A stretch of 64,000 nt of DNA. Origin: Selaginella moellendorffii (lineage: Eukaryota; Streptophyta; Lycopodiopsida; Selaginellales; Selaginellaceae). Positions 22,134 through 32,618 of the stretch are shown here, one piece after another. Each line of letters opens with the position of its first letter. Position 1 is the stretch's first letter. The DNA is taken from positions 437,418 to 501,417 of the forward strand of contig NW_003314304.1 in assembly GCF_000143415.4 (NCBI RefSeq), read 5' to 3'. A model generated the notes under the pieces. That model worked only from the letters and a program-made list of their open reading frames with translations. It did not search any database and was not told the DNA's origin. A program made the position numbers and the translations under genes.

Positions 22134-25100
22134 ATGGAGTTCAGGGATCCCACTTTCTGGTGGGACAACAGGTTCAAGAAGAAAAACAAGTTCTTCTCAG
22201 AGTCCTACCCGGATTTCAAACATGTTTCTACCGGAGAGAGCCTGTGGATCGCCAACAGGAAAGCACCAACCTGGGTCTCTGCAAAACTCGGGTCGCTCGC
22301 TGGCCCAGCTGTAGGTAAGGCCACCACGGCCCGCTACAAATCTCCACATACCCCACCTGTAGCTGGTGATGAACCGGTGAGTTTAGGGAGGCTGATACAC
22401 CGCGTGAGAGACTCAGCTGAGAGCAGATCCCTTTCTTTGGGAAAACAAGCCCATGAAGCTGTGCTCAAGAGTGATGAGCACAAAAGCAACATCTACTTGT
22501 TAACGGGATTGATCGATATGTACTGCAAGTGTGGCGAGCTTGAGGAGGCTCGCAAGATTTTCGACTCCATGGGAACCCGGAGTGTTGTGTCCTACAACGC
22601 GATCATCCAGGGCTGCAACACGAACGGGCGAGCTGAACTTGCTCTGGAGTACTACTCTGCCCTGAGAGCTTGTACCACCATTCAACCCAACGATCGGACA
22701 CATGTCGCGGTGATCAGCGCCTGCTCCAGACTTGCTACCGAATCCAGCAAGAAGAGGGAGAGAGCTCTACGCATTGGGATGGAGATCCATTCATTGCTGA
22801 GCAAGGAGAAGAAACAGGTAGATCTGTTCCTGGCGAATTGCCTGGTAGACATGTACTGCAAGTGTGGCGAGCTTGAGGAGGCTTGCAAGATTTTCCACTC
22901 CATGGGAACTCGGAGTGTTGTGTCCTACAACGCGATCATCCAGGGCTGCGGCTCGAACGGGCAAGCTGAACGTGCTCTGGAGTACTACTCTGCCCTGAGA
23001 GCTTGTACCACCATTCAACCCAACGATCGGACACATGTCGCGGTGATCAGCGCCTGCTCCAGACTTGCTACCGAATCCAGCGAGAAGAGGGAGAGAGCTC
23101 TACGCATCGGGATGGAGATCCATTCAATGCTGAGCAAGGAGAAGAAACAGCTAGATCTGTACATGGCGACTTGCCTGGTAGACATGTACTGCAAGTGTGG
23201 CGAGCTTGAGGAGGCTCGCAAGATTTTCCACTCCATGGGAACTCGGAGTGTTGTGTCCTACACCGCGATCATCCAGGGCTGCAACACGAACGGGCGAGCT
23301 GAACTTGCTCTGGAGTACTACTCTGCCCTGAGAGCTGATAACACCATTCAACCCGATGATCGGACTCATGTCGTGGTGATCAGCGCCTGCTCCACACTTG
23401 CTACCGAATCCAGCGAGAAGAGGGAGAGAGCTCTACGCATCGGGATGGAGATCCATTCAATGCTGAGCAAGGAGAAGAAACAGCTAGATCTGTTCGTGGC
23501 GAATTGCCTGGTAGACATGTACTGCAATTGTGGCGAGCTTGAGCAGGCTCGCAAGATTTTCCACTCCATGGGAACTCGGAGTGTTGTGTCCTACACCGCG
23601 ATCATCCAGGGCTGCAACACGAACGGGCGAGCTGAACTTGCTCTGGAGTACTACTCTGCCCTGAGAGCTCGTACCACCATTCAACCCAACGATCGAACTC
23701 ATGTCGCGGTGATCAGCGCCTGCTCCATACTTGCTACCGAATCCAGCGAGAAGAGGGAGAGAGCTCTACGCATCGGGATGGAAGTCCATTCAGTACTGAG
23801 CAAGGAGAAGAAACATCTAGGTCTGTACATGGCGACTTGCCTGGTAGACATGTACTGCAAGTGTGGCGAGCTTGAGGAGGCTCGCAAGATTTTCCACTGC
23901 ATGGGAACTCGGAGTGTTGTGTCCTACACCGCGATCATCCAGGGCTGCAACACGAACGGGCGAGCTGAACTTGCTCTGGAGTACTACTCTGCCCTGAGGG
24001 CTGATAACACCATTCAAGCTGATGCTTGCACCTACACCTGCGTCCTTGTTGCTTGCGGGAGTGTGATGGCGATCAAGCTCGGGAGGGAGATTCACCAGCT
24101 GGCAAAGCATAAAGGGCTGCTGAAAAACAATCCAGTTCTGGGCTCCAGCCTGGTGAGCTTCTACGGCAAATGCGGCGATGTTGATTCTGCTCAGGAAGCG
24201 TTTGACGAGTGCCGAACTCGGGACGACACGGGTCTCTGGAACTCTCTCATACAGGCTTACACTCTCCAGGGCCGATCGATCGAGGCCTTGGAGTGTTTCT
24301 ATTCCATGACTCAGGAGGAGGGCTGTAAAGCTGACGATGTGAGTTTTGTCTCGGTGTTGAACGCTTGCAGCCATGGTGGTCTGGTCGGGAAAGGAAGGCA
24401 GCTTCTGGATGAAATGCCCAAGCAGTATGGAGTCAAGCCACGTCTGGAGCATTATGTGTGTCTGATCGATATGCTCGGGCGAGCTAACCTCCTCGACGAA
24501 GCTGTGAGAGTTCTCAGAACCATGCCTTTTGAACCGGATGCAGTGGTTTGGACGTCCCTGCTCGGAGCCTGCCGGAAGTGGAAGAATTACACGATCGGCA
24601 AACTCGCGTTTGAGCGTCTTGTGGAGATGGATCCCAAGAGCAGCACGCCCTACGCATTGATGGCCAATATATTTGGAAACCTGGGGATGCTCAGTGAAAG
24701 GGCTGCTGTTGTGGAGAGAATGAGAGGTGAAGGCAGCTTCAGGGAGCCCGAGAGAAGCTGGTGGACGGATGTTAGCTCAGGAAAAGTGCATTCTTTTTCT
24801 GTCGGGGATAGGAGTCACTCACAGAGCGACGAGATTGCGGCCAAGCTCAAGCAATTGTTGCTGAGAATGAAAGAGGAGGGGTACGTGAGCGATGTGATCA
24901 ACGTTCTAAAAGACATACCCGAGGAAGAGAAAGAGGATCACCTGTGCGGCCACAGTGAGAAGCTTGCGCTGGGGTGTGCTCTGGTGAACTCGCACCAGAA
25001 GGAAACCATCAGAATTGTGAAAAATCTCCGAGTTTGTGACGATTGCCATGCGGCCACTGCTCTCGTCTCTAAGCTGGAAAAAAGGCTAATCATCTGCAAA

Positions 25101-25160
25101 GATGCCAGTCGGGTTCATGTGTTCCAGGATGGCAGATGTTCTTGTGACAACTACTTTTGA
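22134..25160 (+). CDS. PPR-DYW protein with five near-identical 111-residue central repeats
   Basis: Intronless, 1008 residues from the ATG at 22134; a reading that starts ten codons earlier uses GTG and is less likely. Residues 1-60 are an unusual basic, aromatic leader (FWWDNRFKKKNKF, then YPDFKH, LWI and APTWV) that I do not recognise as a PPR part. From about residue 85 onward PLS-type PPR motifs are arranged in 111-residue blocks that repeat almost word for word (VDMYCKCGELEEARKIF, then TRSVVSYTAIIQGC, then THVAVISACS). Later come more diverged PPR motifs, E/E+ and a C-terminal DYW domain of the cytidine-deaminase type: HSE near residue 940 (zinc ligand and catalytic Glu), CDDCH near 968, and a final C-x-C. 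The terminal tripeptide is NYF, not DYW. Predicted role: organellar C-to-U RNA editing, in mitochondria or plastids. Confidence 0.9.
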   Translation: MEFRDPTFWWDNRFKKKNKFFSESYPDFKHVSTGESLWIANRKAPTWVSAKLGSLAGPAVGKATTARYKSPHTPPVAGDEPVSLGRLIHRVRDSAESRSLSLGKQAHEAVLKSDEHKSNIYLLTGLIDMYCKCGELEEARKIFDSMGTRSVVSYNAIIQGCNTNGRAELALEYYSALRACTTIQPNDRTHVAVISACSRLATESSKKRERALRIGMEIHSLLSKEKKQVDLFLANCLVDMYCKCGELEEACKIFHSMGTRSVVSYNAIIQGCGSNGQAERALEYYSALRACTTIQPNDRTHVAVISACSRLATESSEKRERALRIGMEIHSMLSKEKKQLDLYMATCLVDMYCKCGELEEARKIFHSMGTRSVVSYTAIIQGCNTNGRAELALEYYSALRADNTIQPDDRTHVVVISACSTLATESSEKRERALRIGMEIHSMLSKEKKQLDLFVANCLVDMYCNCGELEQARKIFHSMGTRSVVSYTAIIQGCNTNGRAELALEYYSALRARTTIQPNDRTHVAVISACSILATESSEKRERALRIGMEVHSVLSKEKKHLGLYMATCLVDMYCKCGELEEARKIFHCMGTRSVVSYTAIIQGCNTNGRAELALEYYSALRADNTIQADACTYTCVLVACGSVMAIKLGREIHQLAKHKGLLKNNPVLGSSLVSFYGKCGDVDSAQEAFDECRTRDDTGLWNSLIQAYTLQGRSIEALECFYSMTQEEGCKADDVSFVSVLNACSHGGLVGKGRQLLDEMPKQYGVKPRLEHYVCLIDMLGRANLLDEAVRVLRTMPFEPDAVVWTSLLGACRKWKNYTIGKLAFERLVEMDPKSSTPYALMANIFGNLGMLSERAAVVERMRGEGSFREPERSWWTDVSSGKVHSFSVGDRSHSQSDEIAAKLKQLLLRMKEEGYVSDVINVLKDIPEEEKEDHLCGHSEKLALGCALVNSHQKETIRIVKNLRVCDDCHAATALVSKLEKRLIICKDASRVHVFQDGRCSCDNYF
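22518..24010 (+). repeat. 333-bp tandem repeat inside PPR-DYW gene, about 4.5 copies
   Basis: The landmark ATGTACTGCAA recurs at 22518, 22851, 23184, 23517 and 23850, exactly 333 bp (111 codons) apart. Each unit encodes one PLS triplet plus an insert (E-S-S-E-K-R-E-R-A-L-R). Copies differ by few substitutions and no indels, so the frame is preserved. It points to recent unequal crossing-over or gene conversion. Confidence 0.95.
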
Positions 25161-26480
25161 AAACATGTCAGTGCTCTTTCTTGCAGTTATCCCTGGTTTT
25201 AAACCCAGAAACATGGGCCGCTGAGTGAGCATGCCTCGTCAAAATACCGCCGTCAACCTGAACTTCACGGAGAAAAAATTAACATTTAAAAGTTAAAACT
25301 ATGCAAAAGGAGGATGACACGTTGTCTTAAATTTAAATTTCTTTTTGGTAGCAGAATCGGGAATGCTGACTAAACCTGCCAACAGGTGCCCCAAAACGGA
25401 GCGCCCAGATTCAGGTAATAAGCCTTAGTATGAAGACTTGCCGGTACCCAAACTCTTTGGTGATACCGCCTCATGTTCCGGGAGCAAGGTGATGGCGGCT
25501 TGCGGCATGACCAACTTTGGGTTTGTGCTCCTAGAGCACGTTGAAGACGTGTGGAAGCTGGTGACGACGGCATTTGTTTCTTGCAACGTACTCACCAGTT
25601 CCTCGGCGACGTCTTCCTTCCAGATTTTTTGAGCTTGTCGTGAGTGGTGACCTGCTTGCTCTCTCCTGTGACTACTTCTTCCAGCCTCTGGTGCCCAACC
25701 TCAAGGCTCTCTTGTGGATGGAGCTAGCCCTACACAGTGTGTGTGTGTGTGTGTGTATCAACCAGCAGATGCACAAATCGTTGAGAATTAGCAACAAGTG
25801 TGTATCATAGGCTTAGTACGTAGTGTACTAGTGTACATGTACATGTGTTTCAGCTAAATATAATGGGCCAAATACACCGAAGAAGTGTGTATAAGAAGAG
25901 TAGAAATAAATTAAGAAATGTAAATTAAGAAGTGCAAAAGAAATGAAAATAAAAATTGTCCATCCTCATCAGTTTGCTGAAATTAAGTTGGATTCAATTC
26001 TTCCAGCTCCAAATATTGTGTGATTGAGTTGTAAGTTAATTAATAGTAGAAAATAAGAAAAGAAACAAACATTGAAAAAATAGTGTTTGATAATATCTTT
26101 TTTACTTTTAGTTTTTTATTTTCGAAAGGGGGGTAAAGATATCTTGGCCGTTCATTGGTGGTTAATTAAATGAGCATGTTTAGAGATGTTTATAAGAGTT
26201 TAGCTCTGGACCAAGAGTTACCCGTGCAAAATTTACGTTTTCCCTAGTTGCACAATAACTTAAGCTACTTACCCTTATTTTTTATGGGAAAATTATTAGT
26301 ATTTTGGATTCACACGAAAAAAAAGGCGAATTTAGAGAATTCTTAAGTAATTTTCAAAAACCCCGACCAAATCTAAAGTGTTGGGGGGGGGTCATTTTAT
26401 TTTAAGGGAAGTTGTTAAAAATTATTCCGGAAATATTCGAGAAGATTCTTAGGTTAGGGTTTGGCGTGTGCGACTTTTCT
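25161..26480. other. Intergenic with (GT)n microsatellite
   Basis: PPR 3' flank, then AT-rich DNA. A pure (GT)10 run lies at 25737-25756, and a G8 run at about 26383-26390. No gene recognised. Confidence 0.5.
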
Positions 26481-26499
26481 TCAATTAGCTGTGCAAGCT

Positions 26500-27830
26500 T
26501 TCATGCACATTGCGGATGACAAGATCCCCGGTAAGTGCTGCCTGAGGAAGAAGACCGTGAACTTCGTCGGGCTGTGATTGGGAGGAGGTTTTGCATGGGC
26601 CTGTGGTGGGTGAAGCCTCGAAATGTCACCACCTGGAGTAAGTTTTCTTTGAAGTATTACGATGTGGGGAGGTGGAAGAGGAAACTTCAGATGGAGAAGA
26701 GGACCTTCTTCACCATTTGTGGCATGCTGGAGAGCGAGATCCGGAAGCAAGATACCGGTTGGAGGAGTGCGGTGCCGGTGGATGTTCGACTGGGGGTGAC
26801 TTTGTACAAGCTTTTCAAGAACACATTACTTGGATCTGGCAGACAAGTTTGGCATCGGTGAGTCCATAGCTCATGAGATTGTCATGGACACTACTGCGGC
26901 AATTGTCAAGTGTCTCAGGTACAAGATTCATTTTCCTTCAACCGCCAAGGAGGTTCGTGCTGTTGCTGCTGGCTTTCGACAAGTGACAGGTACATTTTCT
27001 TATGTTTTTTGGATTGTTATAAGTTTTGACGACCAATAGGAACCCGACTGCCTAATGTTGCTGGGGCGATCGACTGTACTCCGAGATCATCCGACCTACT
27101 AGACTGGACGGCGAGAGCTACTACGACCGGAAGCAGCGGTACTCGGTCACCTTGCAAGGGGTTTGTGATGCCCAGAAGAGGTTCCTCAGTGTCTACGCTG
27201 GGTAGCCAGGTATGTTTCTTTGTGTGTTGTGGATGGTTCTAAAATGTTCTTTTTGCTTTCAGGACGCGTCCACGACATGAGGGTTTTTCGTAATTCAACC
27301 CTCAGGAACAAGATTGTAGCAAGGGAGCTGCTGACATTGCCTGCGGTGTTAGCATATGATGATAGGATCAAGCCATACCTAGTGGGGGACAAAGGGTACA
27401 AACTCCAGCAGCATCAGATGATTCCACACACAAGTAAGTCTTCTTCATTCTACTTTCTTTTGTTCACTTGTTTTGGTTGTTGCTCAGCTCCGAACCCGAC
27501 ACCATCCAAGGCAGCTTTCAACCTTCATCACCACCTTGCTCGGATTGTTATTGAGCAAGCATTTGGACTTCTTAAAATGAAGTTCAGATGCTTGGATCAA
27601 AAACAAAGGATCCAGCCAAAGTACCTTCCCAACATCATCAAGAGTTGTTGCATCTTGCACAATTTCTTGATTGATGTTGGGGAGACTGATCTTCGGGCCA
27701 AGCTTGGAGGAAAGAGGTGAAAAGGCTCAAGGATCAGGACCTCTTTGTCGATTATGGTGATCCCGAGCAAGCGGAAGGGGAGCCTCGTGAGGAGTTGCAC
27801 AGTCCAGAGGATGTGAAAGAGGTTAGAGAG
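26500..27830 (+). pseudogene. PIF/Harbinger-type transposase (DDE_Tnp_4), disrupted
   Basis: Plus-strand pieces in family order: WWVKPRNVTTW, KYYDVGRWKRKLQMEKRTFF, the helix-turn-helix like DKFGIGESIAHEIVMDTTAA, FPSTAKEV, then LPNVAGAIDCT (first catalytic Asp), RPTRLDGESYYDRKQRYSV, GRVHDMRVFRNS (second Asp), YLVGDKGY and VIEQAFGLLKMKFR (final Glu). Candidate introns are 27210-27262 and 27434-27488. Lesions: a frameshift near 26825 within the HTH approach, a short deletion after IDCT near 27080, and a TAG at 27203-27205 where the family has an aromatic residue before P-G. Inactive as it stands. Terminal inverted repeats with TTA/TAA duplication were not identified. Confidence 0.8.
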
Positions 27831-28020
27831 AACCTCACGTTTTCCCTCTGTCTTTGCCAGTGGCGTTCGTGTTTGCTTTGAAATTTGCCGGGATATAATT
27901 CTAAACATTTGAATTTGAATTTGAAATTTCAAAATTTGAAATAAGTGAATTTTAAGTGTTCGAATGCATTGTTTTTAAGTGCGAATCCGAGGGTGTTTTG
28001 CCACTTAAATCTAAAGAGTC

Positions 28021-28240
28021 ATGGTTGGTGATAGTGTTTTAGTCTCGGGAATAGATTGGACAGACAAACGTGGGATGATTGAAGATGGGAGACTTCGGAT
28101 CCACCAGTTGGCGCTGTTCTCACTCAATAGGCCGCGCTTGGATCCTGTGATACTGTGGAATACCTCTAGCAGTGGTGCTCAACAAAGTGGATCTTGTTAC
28201 TCAGGATTATTTCTCTTTTGCAAAGCAGTTCGCAGATATT
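28021..28240 (+). pseudogene. RsgA/YjeQ-type ribosome-assembly GTPase remnant
   Basis: RsgA is a circularly permuted GTPase that helps small-subunit assembly; plant versions act in organelles. Here the OB-fold end reads GDSVLVSGIDWTDKRGMIED, followed after a deletion by LALFSLNRPRLDP. In another frame comes GIPLAVVLNKVDLVTQ, which contains the NKxD guanine-specificity motif. The normally intervening stretch between the RPRLDP block and GIPLAV is shortened and the frame is broken at about 28150-28155. No P-loop or zinc domain follows. This is a dead fragment; shorter pieces of the same region recur in each unit of the array to the right. Confidence 0.7.
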
Positions 28241-28949
28241 CTTGTGGAAGTCCTAAAAAGAATCCTCTAGTGTGAACTTGGTGACGGCAGAGGACTTAGC
28301 AGCAATGGCGACAAAGGTGGCGGTGGAGTTGGCGGCGTAAATGATAGTGGAGGAGAAGATGGTGGCGGTGACGAACTTATATCCTGTGAAAACTCCCGGG
28401 AGGAGCGATGGATGCTGCTCACGATTGTCTCCTCTAGCGAGCTTAGCGGCAAGGAGAGTGGCATGCCAGAAGAACGTTGTAGTTCTTCATCCACAGCGAG
28501 TGCAACGCACTGGAGAGATCACTGTCCGTGGAGATGAAAAGATGCGCTGGTGGCGGATGATCGACAGTCCACAGCACCAAAACCAGCATGGGAGTTCGAT
28601 CGGAGGCCAAATTCTTGCGAGCTGGAAGAGAAACAAAAATCACAACGATTGATCCACGAAAATCCAGCAAATCGAAAACTTACACGATGGCAAATTGTGG
28701 AGAGAAATCCCGCCATGTATCGCCAAAAGCGTCGATCGACACTGGACCCTTGAATCCTCTGGTTCACAGCCCAGCAGTCCCCACATTCGTCGCAGGAATC
28801 CCAGCTGGGATGTCGCAGTCCTCGAAATCCCACCACACCGCCACTCTCACCGCTCGGAGCCCCGCATCACATCCACTGCCATACAATCTTCATCCTCGAC
28901 CAGCGCTGGACATTGATAGCATTGCTTAAACCCTGGATGGAAGCTTTAC

Positions 28950-30605
28950 ATGGTTGCCAAGAACATCTTTCCCCGGGATGATCACTTGGAATCATACGCT
29001 CGTCTCGTCAGGTGCTGTGGCAACGCGAAATATCTGAGCGATGCTCGCAAGATCCACGCTTTGATCGAAGGAACCCATTACAAGAACAACATCTACATTG
29101 CGAATCTCCTCGTCCAAATGTATGGCAAATGCGGGAGCTCTGGCGATGCACGCAGCGTGTTTGATTCCATTCTCACCCCCAACTCCTTTTCATGGACAAT
29201 CCTGCTCCAAGCCCACATTCACAACCAGCAGCTCCACGAGGCCAAGCGCCTTTTCGATTCCATGCCCGGGAAGAATGTAGTGACTTGGAATGCGCTTCTT
29301 TCGGCAAATGCCAAAATCGGGCAAATTGATGAAGCGAGGCTTGTTTTCGATCGAATTCCAGAGTGGGACGTTGTTTGCATGAATGCTATTGTCACTGGGT
29401 TTGCGAAATCTGGAATGATCAGCCAGGCTAGAAACCAATTTGAAAACATGCCTGAGAGAGACTCTGTGTCGTGGAATGTGATTATTTCGGCATATGCTCA
29501 AGCTGGAGATTTTCTTGAAGCAAAGAAGCTGTTTGATAGAATGGAACGAGATCATGATTCTCACAAAAGACTGAGCAATCCAGTCCTATGGAACTCTATG
29601 ATCGTTGCGCATGCCCAGTGCGGAGATCTTGATGGAGCACGAAAGTTCTTTGCGAGGATGACGCAGAGAGATTGCGTGTCGTGGGCAACACTTATCAACT
29701 CCTTTGCGCAGCATGGCTGCACTAATTTAGCAAGAGACACATATGAGAGAATGCCACAGCACGATGTTATAGCATGGACTGGAATGCTCCGAGCAAACTC
29801 CCAGTGCGGTGAAATCGATCAAGTACACAATCTCTTTGATTCAATGCCTCAAAGAAACCTAGTGTCGTGGACAGTTTTCCTAGCAACACTTTGCAATCAA
29901 GATAATCTTGCAAAAGCTAGAAGAGTGTTTGATCTGATGCCCCAGAGAGACAGCGTTCCTTGGAATGTTATGATCACTGCATATGCCCAACGAGGGCATG
30001 TAAACGAAGCAAAGTGCTTTTTTGACAGTATAGAAGTTCCAAACGTTATCACATGGAATTGCATGATCGGAGCGTATGGGCAAAATGGACACTTAGACGA
30101 TGCTTGGGCATTGTTTAAACGCTGTTCACAGCCAAACATAGTGACCTGGAACGTTCTTATCGTGTCGTTTGCCCAGAATCTACATTGTGCTGAGTCCATT
30201 CAGCTCTTTAAAGTCTTAAATCTGGAAGGATTCAAGCCAGACGAGCTGAGTTTCATGGGCCTTTTGATCGCTTGCTGCCACCTTGGGCTGGTAATTGCTG
30301 CTAGAGACACCTTGGCTTCAATGGTTTTTGACTACGATATAAGCCCTGAGCGAGATCACTACTGCTGCTTGATCGGTGTTCTTGCGGGAGCTGGGCTCTT
30401 GGATGATGCTGAGGATCTCATCAACACAATGCCATTTGTTCCAGATGTTTCCAACTGGGGATGCTTCGTGAGTGCCTGTAAGATCCACTCTGTTGGAGTG
30501 GATAGGAGTGTTGGTGCTGCTTGCAATGCCATCGCGATGGATCCTAAAAACTCAGCGCCATACGTGGATTTTGCGACAATTTTTACTGATGAGTGGTTAA
30601 ACTAG
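28950..30605 (+). CDS. PPR protein P1, S-type array with E1-like end; intact member of the tandem family
   Basis: Intronless, 551 residues. It starts LVRCCGNAKYLSDARKIHAL and runs through about a dozen PPR motifs, mostly 31-residue S type (for example VVTWNALLSANAKIGQIDEA and DSVPWNVMITAYAQRGHVNE). The end is E1-like (HYCCLIGVLAGAGLLDDAED, then PDVSNWGCFVSACKIHS, then MDPKNSAPYVDFA) and breaks off without E+ or DYW. A predicted organellar RNA-binding protein that would need a trans-acting deaminase for editing. It is the leftmost and only full-length PPR copy in the array, and P2-P4 are derived relatives. An overlapping out-of-frame ATG lies 15 bp upstream (28935); it becomes important in P3. 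Confidence 0.85.
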   Translation: MVAKNIFPRDDHLESYARLVRCCGNAKYLSDARKIHALIEGTHYKNNIYIANLLVQMYGKCGSSGDARSVFDSILTPNSFSWTILLQAHIHNQQLHEAKRLFDSMPGKNVVTWNALLSANAKIGQIDEARLVFDRIPEWDVVCMNAIVTGFAKSGMISQARNQFENMPERDSVSWNVIISAYAQAGDFLEAKKLFDRMERDHDSHKRLSNPVLWNSMIVAHAQCGDLDGARKFFARMTQRDCVSWATLINSFAQHGCTNLARDTYERMPQHDVIAWTGMLRANSQCGEIDQVHNLFDSMPQRNLVSWTVFLATLCNQDNLAKARRVFDLMPQRDSVPWNVMITAYAQRGHVNEAKCFFDSIEVPNVITWNCMIGAYGQNGHLDDAWALFKRCSQPNIVTWNVLIVSFAQNLHCAESIQLFKVLNLEGFKPDELSFMGLLIACCHLGLVIAARDTLASMVFDYDISPERDHYCCLIGVLAGAGLLDDAEDLINTMPFVPDVSNWGCFVSACKIHSVGVDRSVGAACNAIAMDPKNSAPYVDFATIFTDEWLN

Positions 30606-32562
30606 CATTTTGGTATATTTAAATTTTTTGTGAAGCTTTATCTAACTCTCTCGAAAGTTGTTATACCAGAATATTTTACTGCTCCTGTAGTGTTGGAGCT
30701 CTGTTTCAAGGAATTCTTTACCTGCTCCAAATACTTCAAAACCACTTTTAAAACGAGCTCTTTTATAGTTAATTAAATCATTAATGGTTTAAGGTTTTTT
30801 CAAGAGCAGAAGAAATGAGGTGTTATTTGATTGCCCAAATAGATTCTATATGATTTTGAAATTGTGTATTAATAGTAGAATTTCAAGTTGGGGGAGGGTG
30901 CTGCAGCAAATGGATATTGCTAGTCCACACAACAGTGAAGGCAAGATCCAGAACAACATTGTTATATCGCCCCCTAGTGCAAACTAAACCAGTTAGGAAG
31001 CGATAGTGGTGGATAGTGTGGTAGTACCAGTTGTTGTCTTCCAAGTCATAAACCATCTTCGTTGTGCAGCTGATTCATGCAGAAGTAGCATGCACCTGTG
31101 GAGATGAAGAACCTATCACCACTCGGCGGTTGGACACCATGGCAGTACATTGGATGTGAATCAAGCTCCTACCACTCTGATCCTGGTCCTCGTCCCAAAC
31201 CAAGAGTTTGATTATGTCATCTTTATAATCCTATACAACCTGCCCTTGTACCAGTGGAAGCAAACCAACATCTGGAGTACTGTTGGAATTGGAATGGCTT
31301 TGCACAAATTGAGCCTTACATTGTATCTTTTCTGCATCATATACGTCTTGCTGAAATCCTGACAAGCTGGGGGTCATGGTCCTTGTTAGGAAGTGGTTGC
31401 CATGAATTTGTGAGGGAGAAGTAGACCTTCCGCTTGCAAACCACATAGAGAGCTAATCCATAATAAATTCCTGAGCTAAAATAAGACGTGAGACAAGTGA
31501 TCCATATGGCTTGTTCCCCGTCGCAAGGACTCCAAACAAGGACGTGATCCTCTTCACCTCAAGTATACAATAAAGAAAAAATTAAGTTCATACTTTTAGT
31601 TACCAGGAAAGCATGACAAACCCATCTTTAGCTGTGTGGCATGTTAAAGCAAGAGTTAAGACCCAACTATTCTGGGCACTTAGATACCTGTGTATGCACG
31701 AACATCTCTATAGGAGACTGTTTTCAACTTGAAGGATGAGAACACCCCCTATACTCTGAACCGGAAAAAAAATCTCTTTCTCTGTTCACAAAACTTGTGA
31801 CCTTTTCCTTGAGACCACCCATTGTCCTTCTTCATATCCATGAGTTGCAAGGCCATGCCAAGGATATTTCTTTGCTCATCACCTGGTCAGCAGTAATTTC
31901 TGTACCTCTTGTAGAATTTCTGCTACCTTAATTTATTAGGTTGAATTATAACTTACATTATAAACTACTACAGAGATGGACTTCTTTGGCAAATAGCCTT
32001 AAATAGCCTTTAGGGCTGATCTTGGTTGAGTTGTGAGGTCCTTTTAGACTTTTGAAAGAAAATTGAAACTTTAACTTTATAACCATCTTGTGTTATTTAA
32101 GGTGTGAAGAGTTATAAGTCATTTTTAGACTGTGCTTTCAATGTGAGAGTCTAACACTTTTTTTTATTATTGATTTTTTTTTTAGGATTCAAACATACTA
32201 GATTACCTAACAAAATACTCAAAGCTCTCAAAGCATAGGCAAACTTATTATTGAGCATTTAGCTGACAGCTATTTGATACAAAATTAAAAGAAGAGCATA
32301 ATTATTTCATTGGTTATATGATTGGCTTAGTTGTAGATTGATTTTTCTTTACTTTAAAGAAAAAGGAATTTTAGGATTGTGGTAGTAATGAAAGTATATT
32401 TCTCTGAACAACTAATTTTGAGGATTGTATTTATTAGTTATGATAAAAGTGAGAGACTAATAAGGACAAAAAAGTTTTTAGTTTCCTTACACATACACCA
32501 CTTTAACTATTGAATTAACTTTTGATCCTGTTTAGTATATAACAGTATATATAGTACTGCTC

Positions 32563-32618
<56 letters not shown>

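Noticed and set aside
22518-24010. Regular direct repeats resembling a CRISPR array
   Set aside because: The period is 333 bp, the whole unit is repeated and coding, and the genome is eukaryotic. There are no short repeats with unique spacers.
30900-31450. Short ORFs in the spacers (also at 40583 and 50606) as a conserved small gene
   Set aside because: They recur because the spacers are duplicated. They differ by frameshifts and show no start or domain support.
32567-32614. The (TA)n run as a terminator, cruciform or MITE
   Set aside because: It is a simple microsatellite of varying length among the three spacers, with no inverted ends.
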